Shown here one piece after another: positions 38,866 to 48,838 of a stretch of DNA of 64,000 nt. The translations under genes and the position numbers were made by a program. Under the pieces are notes generated by a model. That model was not told the origin of the DNA, searched no databases, and saw only the letters and a program-made list of their open reading frames with translations. Every line of letters starts with the position of its first letter. Within the stretch, counting starts at the first letter, position 1. Origin of the DNA: Marinomonas vulgaris (GTDB lineage Bacteria > Pseudomonadota > Gammaproteobacteria > Pseudomonadales > Marinomonadaceae); contig NZ_JAGSSV010000002.1 of assembly GCF_018145875.1 (NCBI RefSeq), positions 248,001 to 312,000 of the forward strand. Reading direction: 5' to 3'.

Positions 38866-40242
38866 ATGGCGTATCAGTACGATTTGTTTGTAATCGGTGC
38901 CGGGTCTGGTGGTGTAAGAGCCAGCCGTGTTGCGGCGTCTAAAGGCTATAAAGTGGCTGTTGCCGAAGGTAGTGCTTTAGGTGGTACCTGCGTCAACATT
39001 GGTTGTGTTCCAAAAAAACTGTTTGTTTATGCGTCTGAATACAAGCATGGTTTTGACGAGGCCGCTGGATTTGGTTGGACGAATCAAGGCGTAGATTTTA
39101 ATTGGTCGGTTTTGCGTGATAACAAAACTAATGAGATCAAGCGTTTAAATGGCATTTACGGCAACATGCTTGGTAACGCGGGCGTAGAAGTAATTTCTGG
39201 CTTTGCCAGCTTTGTAGACGCTCATACTGTCTCAGTAGACGGCAAAACCTACACGGCAGAGCGTATTCTAATCGCAGTGGGCGCCAAGCCTTTCATTCCT
39301 CAGTTTGAGGGCAGTGACTTAGTCGTCAGTTCCAATGAAATGTTCTACTTAGAATCGTTGCCGAAAAAAGCCCTCGTCGTGGGCGGTGGTTACATCGCCG
39401 TTGAGTTTGCTGGTATCTTGAATGGCTTAGGCGTAGAAACGACCTTGGCATACCGTGGCGATCAGTTATTGCGTGGTTTTGATCAAGACGTTCGTGACTT
39501 TGCCAGTGAAGAGTACATAAAATCTGGCATCGATTTGCGTTTAAATACCGATGTTGAACGTATTGAGTTGGCGGACGCAAGTAACCAAGACGGCGCTCGC
39601 ATAGTTCACTTCAAAGAGGGTCATTCTGAAGAGTTTGGCCTTATTTTGTATGCGACAGGTCGTGTGCCAAACGTAAGTACCTTAGGGCTAAAAAACGCGG
39701 GCATTGAAACCGGTAAAAATGGCGCAGTAATCGTTGATCGTAACTTTACCACCTCTGCAAACAGTGTGTTTGCTTTGGGCGATGTTACCGACAAGATTCA
39801 ACTGACTCCGGTTGCGATTAAAGAAGCCATGGCGTTGATTGCCTACTGGTTCGATGGCAAAGAAGTGGATTTTGATTACGATAACATCCCAACCGCTGTG
39901 TTTAGTCAACCTGCTATCGGTACCGTGGGTCTATCTGAGCAAGAAGCGGAATCACGCGGATTAGACTTCCGTGTCTACCAAACAGATTTTCGTGCCATGA
40001 AGCACACACTAAGTGGCGGCACTGGGCGCACCTTGATGAAGTTATTGGTCAATAATGCAGACGATAAAGTCATCGGCGCGCACATGGTGGGCGATTATTC
40101 TGGTGAGATTATCCAAGGACTGGGCATTGCCATTAAAGCGGGTGCGACCAAAGCACACTTCGATGACACCGTGGGGGTTCACCCAACCAGTGCAGAAGAG
40201 TTTGTGACTTTTTCTGCTGCGGCGCTTAAAGAACGTAAATAG
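38866..40242 (+). CDS. gor: Glutathione reductase
   Basis: NADPH-dependent flavoenzyme that keeps glutathione reduced. 458 residues: FAD loop IGAGSGGVRASR, redox disulfide GGTCVNIGCVPKK (Cys42, Cys47), NADPH loop VVGGGYIAVEFAG with the two arginines of YRGDQLLRGFD that favour NADPH, FALGDVTD, and the C-terminal active-site HPTSAEEF. ATG 38866 follows GGAAGA; the in-frame upstream ATGs at 38836 and 38857 are less well placed. Confidence 0.95.
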   Translation: MAYQYDLFVIGAGSGGVRASRVAASKGYKVAVAEGSALGGTCVNIGCVPKKLFVYASEYKHGFDEAAGFGWTNQGVDFNWSVLRDNKTNEIKRLNGIYGNMLGNAGVEVISGFASFVDAHTVSVDGKTYTAERILIAVGAKPFIPQFEGSDLVVSSNEMFYLESLPKKALVVGGGYIAVEFAGILNGLGVETTLAYRGDQLLRGFDQDVRDFASEEYIKSGIDLRLNTDVERIELADASNQDGARIVHFKEGHSEEFGLILYATGRVPNVSTLGLKNAGIETGKNGAVIVDRNFTTSANSVFALGDVTDKIQLTPVAIKEAMALIAYWFDGKEVDFDYDNIPTAVFSQPAIGTVGLSEQEAESRGLDFRVYQTDFRAMKHTLSGGTGRTLMKLLVNNADDKVIGAHMVGDYSGEIIQGLGIAIKAGATKAHFDDTVGVHPTSAEEFVTFSAAALKERK

Positions 40243-40277
40243 TCCATAGAAAGTCTGACTTACTGCAAAACTACTGC

Positions 40278-40306
40278 AAAAAGACGCTTCTAGGCGTCTT
40301 TTTTTT
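40278..40306 (+). terminator. Rho-independent terminator of gor
   Basis: Ten-bp stem AAAAAGACGC/GCGTCTTTTT, six-base loop and eight T in all. Confidence 0.93.
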
Positions 40307-40339
40307 AGACAACTTTCTTAGACAACAAAGAGAACCCAG

Positions 40340-41812
40340 ATGAACGATAATCTAACGAGCTTAGCGCCTTCTGCTATTTGGCGACATTTTCAAACCCTCT
40401 GTAACATTCCTCGTCCCTCCTGCCACGAAGCGGCCCTAAGAACACATCTCATTGACTGGGCGACAGAGTTAGGGCTTGAAACCTACGTGGACCCTGTGGG
40501 GAACTTGCTTATTCGTAAAGCGGCCACAAAAGGCATGGAGGACAGAGAAACTGTCGTGCTTCAAGGTCATTTGGACATGGTGGCGCAAAAGAACGCCGAC
40601 AGCGACCACGATTTCACTAAAGACCCTATTGTGACTCAAATAATAGATGGCTGGGTTCATGCTACCGGTACCACCTTGGGAGCCGATAACGGCATTGGTG
40701 TCGCGGCGGCCTTGGCTGTGCTTGAGTCCACCGACTTAGCACATGGTCCCATAGAAGCCTTGTTTACCATCGAGGAAGAAACCAGTTTAAAAGGTGCCTT
40801 GCAGCTTGAAGAAGATCTACTGCGTGGCAAAATATTGCTTAACCTCGACTCTGAAGACCGTGGCGATGTGTACATTGGTTGTGCTGGTGGGATGGACATC
40901 AGTGTTGCGAAAAGTTATGCGTCTGTTGCGCCTGCGGATGACTGTATTGGCCTACAAATTTGCGTATCCGGTTTGCGTGGCGGCCATTCTGGGTTAGACA
41001 TCCAAAAAGGTCGTGCTAGCGCGAACGTGTTGATTGTTCGACTGCTGAATGTGCTCAAAGAAGAGTACGATTTTGGCCTCAGCGCTTTATCTGGCGGCAC
41101 ATTGCGCAATGCGATTTCTCGAGATGCCAGCGTTATGATCAACATCAAATCGGTTGATTATCAAGGGATTGTTGCTTTCGTTGAGGCGTTTGCAAAAGCC
41201 ACACAAGCTGAGTTTGCAACGACCGAGCCACATTTAAACATCCAGCTTTCCCCAACAGAAAGTGATACGCAATTGGCCGAGCAAGATGCCAAGGCGCTAT
41301 TGAGTGCCTTGTTCTGTGCGCCTCATGGTGTGCATAGAATGAGTGCTGAGCTTGATGGGGTAACAGAAACCTCTTGTAATCTTGGTGTGATCAACCTGAG
41401 CAACACCGATGAGGGTGGCAAGCTGTTTGATGCTCGTTTGCTGGTGCGTTCTTTGGTGGATTCAGCGGTGGCATACCATTCCCTCATGGCCAAGTCGGCG
41501 TTCTCCTTAATTGAGGCTCAGGTGACACTGGAAAACGGTTACCCTGGTTGGCGTCCTGATCCGAATGCAGGGTTGTTGAAGCACTTTTTAGCAGTGCACA
41601 AAGACATCACTGGGTATGCCGCCAATGTGAAGGTCATTCATGCAGGGCTAGAATGTGGCATTATCGGAGCAAAATACCCAGGCATGGAAATGGTCTCATT
41701 TGGGCCGAACATTCGTGGCGCTCATTCGCCAGCAGAACGAATGGAGATTGATTCGGTTGGCGACTTCTGGAATCTGTTGGTGGCCTTATTGGCGTCAACG
41801 CCTCAGCGTTAA
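40340..41812 (+). CDS. pepD: PepD, aminoacyl-histidine dipeptidase
   Basis: An M20-family zinc dipeptidase with broad specificity. 490 residues: LQGHLDMVAQK (His77, Asp79), GADNGIGVAAAL, LFTIEEETSLKGA (catalytic Glu pair), NLDSEDRGDVYIGCAGG and the lid domain with GLRGGHSGLDIQKGRA. Length matches E. coli PepD. Ribosome site AAAGAGA. Nothing in the context links it to a pathway. Confidence 0.94.
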   Translation: MNDNLTSLAPSAIWRHFQTLCNIPRPSCHEAALRTHLIDWATELGLETYVDPVGNLLIRKAATKGMEDRETVVLQGHLDMVAQKNADSDHDFTKDPIVTQIIDGWVHATGTTLGADNGIGVAAALAVLESTDLAHGPIEALFTIEEETSLKGALQLEEDLLRGKILLNLDSEDRGDVYIGCAGGMDISVAKSYASVAPADDCIGLQICVSGLRGGHSGLDIQKGRASANVLIVRLLNVLKEEYDFGLSALSGGTLRNAISRDASVMINIKSVDYQGIVAFVEAFAKATQAEFATTEPHLNIQLSPTESDTQLAEQDAKALLSALFCAPHGVHRMSAELDGVTETSCNLGVINLSNTDEGGKLFDARLLVRSLVDSAVAYHSLMAKSAFSLIEAQVTLENGYPGWRPDPNAGLLKHFLAVHKDITGYAANVKVIHAGLECGIIGAKYPGMEMVSFGPNIRGAHSPAERMEIDSVGDFWNLLVALLASTPQR

Positions 41813-41895
41813 GCCCTGGGCATTTACTCGATGTACCAAGAGTAGAGTGTGACATAATAACGCCTTTTAATAGGTTGAAGCGGTAAAGGTGAGGT

Positions 41896-42735
41896 ATGAC
41901 GTCACAAAAAAGGATAATTTTAGTCGACGGAGTCGCATACGAGACAACAGAAGGGGAGAATCTGCTCTCTTCTTTGTTGTCTCAAGGAGTCGATGTGCGT
42001 TTTGGTTGTCGAGCCGGTGTTTGCGGAGCCTGTCGATTATTTGATCAAGGCGCTGATCAGTCTGTGCTGGCATGCCAAACCTCGGTTCAATCATCGATGA
42101 CGCTCTTGTCGAAGCTTCCTTCTAAGCCAGTGGTATTTTCCGTGTTGTCTTGTGATCGTTCTACCGAGACGTCTGTTGCACTAACATTACTGGGTGCCAG
42201 CGACGAGTCTTTTGGCGACCGAGTGTCCGTTTCGCTATCGGATGATCAAGATGCTGTTTTTTATGACTGCATGGCGTTAAATTCCGCTGGGGCACCCTTG
42301 TCAATTGTGTTGCAAGAAAGTCAGCTCAAAGGTCAAGATTGGCAACGCATGCAGGCTTTAGCCACCGGCGATTCGTTGTTTGTTAGTGTATCGGCAGGCG
42401 TTAGAAAGGGTCGTCTTTTGTATGAAATGGATGTGGCTGAATCGCCTGTGGCTGTGGTGTTGTCGTTAAATAATCAGGTGTTTGAATCCTACTGGCATCA
42501 CGCCTTATTGCAAATGTCGGCGGATTATCTTGGTCATTGCGTGTTGCCGACGACTGACAACCCCATCGACGCGTTACAAGACGAAAAAGTCGTCGCTTTT
42601 CTTACCGAGGCAGCGCAGCGCAGTCGAGTAGGTTTTACGTTAATTTATCACGGTCAAAATATATCGGCAGACGCTTGGAATACGACGCTTCGCTCTCTGA
42701 GAGTGCGTACCAAGGCGCTGCATTTTGTACGCTAG
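41896..42735 (+). CDS. 2Fe-2S ferredoxin-domain protein with reductase-like remainder
   Basis: 279 residues. The N-terminal 70 form a plant-type ferredoxin domain with FGCRAGVCGACRLF (Cys38, Cys43, Cys46) and a fourth Cys60 in LACQ; only 13 residues separate the last two ligands, against about 25-30 in usual ferredoxins. The rest (about 85-279) has the length and strand pattern of a ferredoxin-NADP-reductase module, but the flavin motif RxYS and the glycine-rich NAD loop are absent. Function unknown. Ribosome site GGTGAGG. It is 33 bp ahead of sbcD and probably co-transcribed with it. Confidence 0.65.
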   Translation: MTSQKRIILVDGVAYETTEGENLLSSLLSQGVDVRFGCRAGVCGACRLFDQGADQSVLACQTSVQSSMTLLSKLPSKPVVFSVLSCDRSTETSVALTLLGASDESFGDRVSVSLSDDQDAVFYDCMALNSAGAPLSIVLQESQLKGQDWQRMQALATGDSLFVSVSAGVRKGRLLYEMDVAESPVAVVLSLNNQVFESYWHHALLQMSADYLGHCVLPTTDNPIDALQDEKVVAFLTEAAQRSRVGFTLIYHGQNISADAWNTTLRSLRVRTKALHFVR

Positions 42736-42768
42736 TTTTGCTTTATTTCTTTTTAATGGATTGTTTTA

Positions 42769-44043
42769 ATGAAAATTCTTCACACTTCCGATTGGCATCT
42801 TGGTCAACACTTTATGGGAAAATCCCGCCGAGAAGAACACAAAGCCTTTATCGAGTGGTTATTGGCGCTGGTGGATGAAGAGGCCATCGACGCGGTGATC
42901 ATCGCGGGAGACATTTTTGATACCGGTTCGCCGCCAAGCTACGCACGAGAAATGTACCATCAGCTGGTATTAGACATGAAAGCACGCAATTGTCAGATGA
43001 TTGTGGTGGCAGGCAATCACGATTCGGTGAGCATGCTGAATGAATCTAAAAGTTTACTGACGTATTTAAACGCGCACGTATCCAGCCAAGCCAGTGTGAG
43101 TGACCTTGAGTCACATATTGTGCCCTTGTACGATGAACAGGGCGACGTGGTGGTATGGGTCTGTGCTGTGCCGTATTTACGACCAAAAGATGTGATGACG
43201 AGCTTTTCTGGCCAATCTGAACAAGAGAAAAAACACAGTCTATTGCAGCAAATTGGCGAGTTTTACCGTCGTGTCTATCAAGCCGCTTGCGTTAAAAACA
43301 GACGGTTAGAAAAACCGGTGCCCATTATTGGTACGGGGCACCTGACAGCCATGGGCGGTCAACTCAGTGAGTCGGTTCGCGACTTGTATGTGGGCACGCT
43401 AGAAGCCTTGCCTACGTCGGTATTTCCGACGTTTGATTATCTCGCTTTGGGGCACATTCATCGTGCCCAAGGCATTACCAAGGACGGTCGCTTTCGCTAC
43501 AGTGGCTCTCCCATTCCTTTAAGTTTCGATGAAATTGGTCGAGAAAAAAGTCTGGTGTTAATCGATGTGGATTTGTTGGCAAAATTTCGTTTTGCAGACG
43601 ATTTGTTCGCCGATCCAGTCAAGCCGCTAAAAATCATCCCTATTCCTACCTTTCAAGCCATGTTAAGCATCAAAGGCAGCTTGCAAGAAGTGATCGAACA
43701 AATAGAAGCCCTTGCTCTAAGCGACGAACAGCCTTTGTGGCTTGAAGTCACTGTGATCGCCGATGAGTATCTAAGCGATGTGCACAAACGGCTGCTCGAA
43801 GTAGTGGAAAATAAGCCGGTTGAGCTTTTAAGAGTAATGCGAAAAAGTGCCGCCGAGAGAAAAACCGCCGACTTTGTTGAGCGTCAAACCTTGTCCGAAT
43901 TGACCGTGAACGATGTGTTTGAGCAAAGTCTGGCTACCCAATTGGATTTGGACGAAAACGACACGTCCGCCTTGACCCTGTTGTTTAATGACTGCTTGGC
44001 CGAATGGAAAGAAGCAAACGCGATTCAGGAGTCAGCACGATGA
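42769..44043 (+). CDS. sbcD: SbcD, nuclease subunit of SbcCD
   Basis: Mre11-type Mn-dependent nuclease that with SbcC opens hairpins and trims protein-blocked ends. 424 residues with the phosphoesterase motifs HTSDWHLGQ, IAGDIFDTG, VAGNHDS, GTGHLTAMGG and LGHIHRAQ. The end overlaps the sbcC start by four bases (ATGA). Confidence 0.96.
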   Translation: MKILHTSDWHLGQHFMGKSRREEHKAFIEWLLALVDEEAIDAVIIAGDIFDTGSPPSYAREMYHQLVLDMKARNCQMIVVAGNHDSVSMLNESKSLLTYLNAHVSSQASVSDLESHIVPLYDEQGDVVVWVCAVPYLRPKDVMTSFSGQSEQEKKHSLLQQIGEFYRRVYQAACVKNRRLEKPVPIIGTGHLTAMGGQLSESVRDLYVGTLEALPTSVFPTFDYLALGHIHRAQGITKDGRFRYSGSPIPLSFDEIGREKSLVLIDVDLLAKFRFADDLFADPVKPLKIIPIPTFQAMLSIKGSLQEVIEQIEALALSDEQPLWLEVTVIADEYLSDVHKRLLEVVENKPVELLRVMRKSAAERKTADFVERQTLSELTVNDVFEQSLATQLDLDENDTSALTLLFNDCLAEWKEANAIQESAR

Positions 44044-47000
44044 AAATATGCAAATTACGTCTGAAAAACTTGAACTCGCTAAAAGGCGAATGGGAAATTG
44101 ATTTCACCAAGGCGCCCTTTGATGACGCCGGCGTCTTTGCCATTGTTGGGCCCACTGGCGCTGGCAAGTCGACTCTGTTGGATGCCATTTGTCTGGCGCT
44201 TTACCATGAGACGCCGCGCTTAAAAGTGTCTCCTAGCCAAAATGAAGTAATGACACAGCATACCGCGGAATGTTTGGCGGAAGTGGAGTTTGAAATTAAG
44301 GGCAAGGGCTATCGTGCGTTTTGGGGACAACGTCGTGCCCGTGGCAGCAGCGAAGGCAAGTTACAGCCCATGACCTGTGAGCTATGCGAGATTGATGGCA
44401 CCATTATCACCACAAAAATCAACGAAAAAATCGACACCATTGCTCAGCTTACTGGATTGGACTTTTCGCGTTTCACCAAATCCATGTTGCTCGCCCAAGG
44501 CGGCTTTTCGGCCTTTTTGAATGCTTCACCGAATGACAGAGCAGAATTATTAGAAGAATTAACCGGCACTGAAATCTATGGCGATGTGTCTAAATGGGTG
44601 TTTGAGAAGCACAAAGCCGAAAAACAGACGATAGCGTCTCTCGCGGCGTTTAATGAGCAAATGGTCTTGTTGACCGATGAGGCGTTATCTGCTTTACAAG
44701 AGAGCGAAGCGTCTTTTGAAGCAACTGACAAGCAAAATGCTCAAGTGTTGAACGATCATCAGACTGTATTGGCGTGGCGACAAAAAGAGCGACACGCCAT
44801 GGAACGCCTTGCCCAATATCAGCAAGAAGTAAAAGAGTCTGAAGCAGCATTAAAGGCGTTTCAACCTCAGCAAGCGGCATTGGATCAGGCGTTAACAGCA
44901 CAAACTTTACTGCCAGATTTTGATAAGCAACAAGCCTTAAAACAAAGGCTAGAGCAAAATCAAGATGAAACAAGCCAATGTGAGTCTCAATTAGCTGAAC
45001 GTGCAGAGTCTAGCGCGTCTTTAGAAGCGAAACTAACGCAAGCCTTGTCTGATAAAGCGGATGCTCAAGCAGAGTGGGTGGCATTAACTCAAAAAATAGA
45101 ACAAGACGTTCAGCCCTTATTATCTCAACAAGCCACTCTTACTGCGCAATCTAATGATGCTGCAGAGCGAGTAAATCAACTCATTGAAAAGAGACAACAG
45201 CAGCAAACGCAGCAACAAGCGCTGACCAGTCAGCTAAGTGATCTTCAACAAGCGAGCGAGAAAAGCGACGCTATTTTGGCTAAGTGGCAGGAACCCGAGA
45301 AAATTGAAAGCCAATTGTCTAACTGGCATCACCAAGCGCAATCTATTACGCAAAACCGGGATAAAGCGCTGACACTTAAAAAAAGTGTTTCCTCGGCCAA
45401 CGCAGAATACGATGCCGCCAAGACAGCATTTGTCAGCCATCAGGCGAAGTCCGAGCAGCTCCATCACGCCATTAAGGAGCAAGAGCAAGTTGCTTTGACG
45501 GCACGAGATGCTTTCATGCAATGCTCTGGACAGCGGGATATCACCCAATGGCAAGCCGCCTTGCATCAATCAGAGCGACATTATCGTGATGCTCAATCAC
45601 TTTGGAAGCACCTCGGTCGTCACCAAGAGTTACATCATCAATACGCTGTTCTGGGAGAGACCTTGGCGACGTTGGATCAGCGTATTGAGCAGCAACAAAG
45701 TGAGCTCGTACTTCTAAGAACTCGTTACAGTGAAAAAAATCACCATAAAACCACGCTTGAAAAACTAGTTGACGCCGAGCGTCATATTGTTGCCTTAACG
45801 ACATTGCGCCAAGACTTGGCGGATCAAGAGGCTTGCCCTTTGTGTGGTTCGATTGAGCACGACTTTCCCCATGCCTTGTACCCAACCGATTCTGGTCGCC
45901 AAGCGGAATATGATCAACTGGTGGCTGAGTTAGAACGGCTAAAGAGTCAGGGTATTCAGCTGTCGGAAGTGGCCAAAGCAACGGTTCGAGAACAAAAGAG
46001 TCTATCGGAACAGGGCAAGCAGATGCAGTCGAGTCTGCAGGCGTCCGAGCTCGAGCTAAAAGAATGGTTGACATTGCTGGCTCCTGAAGAAGTATTTGAT
46101 GTTGCCGATGACGAAAAAATCAGGGCGCGTCTACAGGCGGTGAAAGAGACGTGGCTTGCATTCAGCGAACAAGCGACTCAGGTCGATCAGTTACACCAGG
46201 CTTGGCTGACAGCAGATGCTGCCTTGCAAGAGCTGCAAAACCAAATGACCTCCGTGCAGCAGCAATGCACACAAGTAGAATCCCAATGTCAGCTGTTGCT
46301 GCAAACCTTAAACACTCAGCAACAAGCCTTACTTGCCCTAGAAAGCGACGTCGATACCACCTTGGCAAGTTTAATCGAGGCGCTGAGAGCGGCTGCGGTG
46401 CCTGAGCACTATTTGGATTCAGCATCGACCGCAGAGTTTGAGATAAATGCTGTGCTTGCGTCGTTACAGAACGACATAGATCAGTGGCGTGAAAGCAAAG
46501 CTGGACACGATGCGCTGCTACAGCAAAAGGACAAGATTCGCCAAGAATGTCAACACACAGAGGCGCAGGTGGCAGACACCCAGCACTCTTTACAAGAAGC
46601 TCAAAGCAAGGCGCAAGGTTTTGTTGATTCTCTCGAACAAATCCACACCAAGTTAAAGGGTTTGTTGGCAGAGAAAAGTGTGGCTCAATGGCGAGAAGAA
46701 ACGCAAGCAAGATTAACCGAAAAACAACAAGCGGTAGATAAATACACAACCGAAAAACACCGTCTTGCTGAAGACATCGCATCACTGCAAGCCACGTTAG
46801 CGACGCTGAAAAAAGCGCATACGAGCATTCTGGCTGAGTACGAAGCCGCCGTGAAAAATTGGACGCGATTGCTAAAAGACAAAGGCTTTTCAGATGACGC
46901 AGCTTGGTCAAGCGCCATCTTGTCTCAAGAGGAAAAGGAGCAATATCAACAGCACGCCGAACAGCTTAAAAACGCAGTCTCACGAGGACAAACATTATTA

Positions 47001-47768
47001 CAGCAAGCGCAAGAGTCCCTCGATCAGTGTCTTGAATCGAAACCAGATAATGAATCGCTTTTGCGTTTAGCGTTAGATCAGCTAAACGCCCAGTGCTATC
47101 AGCTTGAAGAAGACAGGCAAGCTTTGCATCGACAATGGGGCGTGGTAACGCAGCAAATTCGCGAGGAGCAACAGCGCCGAGAGCAGTCGAAGGCGTCAAT
47201 GCAGCAATTGACTGAACGTCGAGAAGCCTTCATACATTTAGAGCGTCTAAATCATGTGATTGGTTCTGCCGATGGAGCGAAATTTCGACGCTTTGCCCAA
47301 AGTCTTACTCTGGATCATTTGGTGTATCTTGCTAATCAGCACCTAACTATTTTGCATCGTCGTTATCAGCTCATGAGACACGCCGGCGCCTTGTCGTTGG
47401 CTGTTGTCGATACGTGGCAGGCCGACACGACAAGGGACACCAAAACATTGTCGGGTGGGGAGTCCTTCTTGGTAAGTTTAGCGTTGGCGTTAGCTTTATC
47501 GGACCTGGTGTCTCACAAAACCAGCATTGACTCGTTATTTTTGGATGAAGGGTTTGGCACGTTAGACACAGAAACGTTGGAGTCGGCTTTGGACGCGTTA
47601 GATAATCTTCATGCATCGGGCAAAACCATTGGCATTATTAGCCACATTACGGCGTTGAAAGAGCGCATTCCGGTGCAAATCAAATTAACTAAGCAAAGTG
47701 GTCTGGGCGTGAGCCGATTATCAAGCGAATTTGCTGTTCGTTCGGAGTTATCAAGCTTTAGCGAATGA
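44040..47768 (+). CDS. sbcC: SbcC, ATPase subunit of SbcCD
   Basis: Rad50-like SMC ATPase, 1242 residues. Walker A GPTGAGKST near residue 40, a long Gln-rich coiled coil, the zinc hook CPLCG (Cys599, Cys602) almost exactly at the middle, a second coiled coil, then signature LSGGESFLVSLALALAL and Walker B SLFLDEGFGTLD. The start chosen (44040) gives the family N-terminus MKICKLRLKNLNSLKG; the upstream ATG at 44004 is inside sbcD. The coil encodes many antisense open frames that are not genes. Confidence 0.96.
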   Translation: MKICKLRLKNLNSLKGEWEIDFTKAPFDDAGVFAIVGPTGAGKSTLLDAICLALYHETPRLKVSPSQNEVMTQHTAECLAEVEFEIKGKGYRAFWGQRRARGSSEGKLQPMTCELCEIDGTIITTKINEKIDTIAQLTGLDFSRFTKSMLLAQGGFSAFLNASPNDRAELLEELTGTEIYGDVSKWVFEKHKAEKQTIASLAAFNEQMVLLTDEALSALQESEASFEATDKQNAQVLNDHQTVLAWRQKERHAMERLAQYQQEVKESEAALKAFQPQQAALDQALTAQTLLPDFDKQQALKQRLEQNQDETSQCESQLAERAESSASLEAKLTQALSDKADAQAEWVALTQKIEQDVQPLLSQQATLTAQSNDAAERVNQLIEKRQQQQTQQQALTSQLSDLQQASEKSDAILAKWQEPEKIESQLSNWHHQAQSITQNRDKALTLKKSVSSANAEYDAAKTAFVSHQAKSEQLHHAIKEQEQVALTARDAFMQCSGQRDITQWQAALHQSERHYRDAQSLWKHLGRHQELHHQYAVLGETLATLDQRIEQQQSELVLLRTRYSEKNHHKTTLEKLVDAERHIVALTTLRQDLADQEACPLCGSIEHDFPHALYPTDSGRQAEYDQLVAELERLKSQGIQLSEVAKATVREQKSLSEQGKQMQSSLQASELELKEWLTLLAPEEVFDVADDEKIRARLQAVKETWLAFSEQATQVDQLHQAWLTADAALQELQNQMTSVQQQCTQVESQCQLLLQTLNTQQQALLALESDVDTTLASLIEALRAAAVPEHYLDSASTAEFEINAVLASLQNDIDQWRESKAGHDALLQQKDKIRQECQHTEAQVADTQHSLQEAQSKAQGFVDSLEQIHTKLKGLLAEKSVAQWREETQARLTEKQQAVDKYTTEKHRLAEDIASLQATLATLKKAHTSILAEYEAAVKNWTRLLKDKGFSDDAAWSSAILSQEEKEQYQQHAEQLKNAVSRGQTLLQQAQESLDQCLESKPDNESLLRLALDQLNAQCYQLEEDRQALHRQWGVVTQQIREEQQRREQSKASMQQLTERREAFIHLERLNHVIGSADGAKFRRFAQSLTLDHLVYLANQHLTILHRRYQLMRHAGALSLAVVDTWQADTTRDTKTLSGGESFLVSLALALALSDLVSHKTSIDSLFLDEGFGTLDTETLESALDALDNLHASGKTIGIISHITALKERIPVQIKLTKQSGLGVSRLSSEFAVRSELSSFSE

Positions 47769-48039
47769 GCCATGAGATTAGCGGGTGCAATTCAGTCAAT
47801 ACATTGTAAAATAGCAACCAAATCAAATGGTTAAACTTTTACTCTAAATCAGGCGCTGAGTATTGATTTGCCTGCGTTGAGCAGAAAAATACTCGGTGTC
47901 TAATGTGTAAAGAATGTGCTTATGTCACTTTCTTTAATTCATTGGCTTGATAGAATATACCAATAGCTCGTTTGTTGATCGTTTAGCCTCTGTCTGAGGC
48001 ACTAAATGATCTTCTGGGCATCAAAAAAGGACAGTTTGC

Positions 48040-48765
48040 ATGACTGACTCAGGCTTCCGACTCAAAGGAAGTGTTGTTACTACGATATTATTAGAGATTC
48101 AGTTCTTCTCATTGAATGATATTGTGTATCATTTAAAAGAAAAAATTGATCAAGTACCGCATTTTTTCAATCAAGCGCCTATTATTATCGATATTTCGAA
48201 AATGAAGCGCGGCATCACATTAGAAGAATTTGAGACCCTTATTCAATCAGTGAGTGGTTTGGGGTTAGGCGTTATTGGGTGGCGTTGTGATCCAGAAAAT
48301 TTACCGGTATGGAAATCGTCAGTAACCATTCCATTGTTACCGGCGAGCAAAGCAAGAGCCATCAGTAATGCGGCCACGCCCAAAGAAGAGGTGAGCCCTG
48401 ATGTGGTGGTCAAAACGGTTGTTGAAGAACGGTTAGTACCCCAATCAACCAAGGTGATCAGTAAGCCGATTCGTTCTGGTCAGCAAGTGTATGCTGAAGG
48501 AGATTTGATCGTTCTGGCTCAGGTCAGTGCCGGAGCAGAAGTGTTAGCCGATGGCAATATTCATGTTTATGGCGCTCTACGAGGTCGTGCCTTGGCTGGT
48601 GTTAAAGGGGATGTGGAAGCGCGTATTTTTTGTAAAAGCATGGAGGCCGAATTGGTTTCTATTGCAGGGAATTTTATGTTGACTGACGCGTTACAAGACA
48701 TTGTTTGGAAAGACAGCGCACAAGTGTTATTAGTTGACGATAATTTAGAAATCGCACCGCTTTAA
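48040..48765 (+). CDS. minC: MinC, division-site inhibitor
   Basis: MinC blocks FtsZ polymerisation away from midcell. 241 residues: N-terminal FtsZ-inhibiting domain (about 5-105), a variable linker, and the C-terminal beta-helix (about 140-235) with RSGQQVYAEGDLIVLAQVSA and GRALAGVKGDVEARIFC, which binds MinD. The 271 bp upstream hold a possible -10 (TAGAAT, 47951-47956) but no clear -35 or terminator after sbcC. Confidence 0.95.
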   Translation: MTDSGFRLKGSVVTTILLEIQFFSLNDIVYHLKEKIDQVPHFFNQAPIIIDISKMKRGITLEEFETLIQSVSGLGLGVIGWRCDPENLPVWKSSVTIPLLPASKARAISNAATPKEEVSPDVVVKTVVEERLVPQSTKVISKPIRSGQQVYAEGDLIVLAQVSAGAEVLADGNIHVYGALRGRALAGVKGDVEARIFCKSMEAELVSIAGNFMLTDALQDIVWKDSAQVLLVDDNLEIAPL

Positions 48766-48802
48766 CATTAACTTCAATTTTAACATTAAGATTTATTTGT
48801 AA

Positions 48803-48830
48803 GATAAACCCAAAGAGGGTTTATCGGGGG
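48803..48830 (+). promoter_or_regulatory. Hairpin next to the minD ribosome site
   Basis: Perfect 9-bp stem GATAAACCC/GGGTTTATC with an AAAGA loop, followed at once by GGGGG (48826-48830), the ribosome site of minD. No T-run. It could adjust the MinC:MinD ratio; that is an inference. Confidence 0.5.
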
Positions 48831-48838
48831 ATATAGCA

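Noticed and set aside
46162..46911. Long antisense reading frame (249 codons) opposite sbcC, with several others nearby
   Set aside because: They mirror the Gln-rich coiled-coil coding sequence of sbcC, have no ribosome site or recognisable domain, and are compositionally driven.
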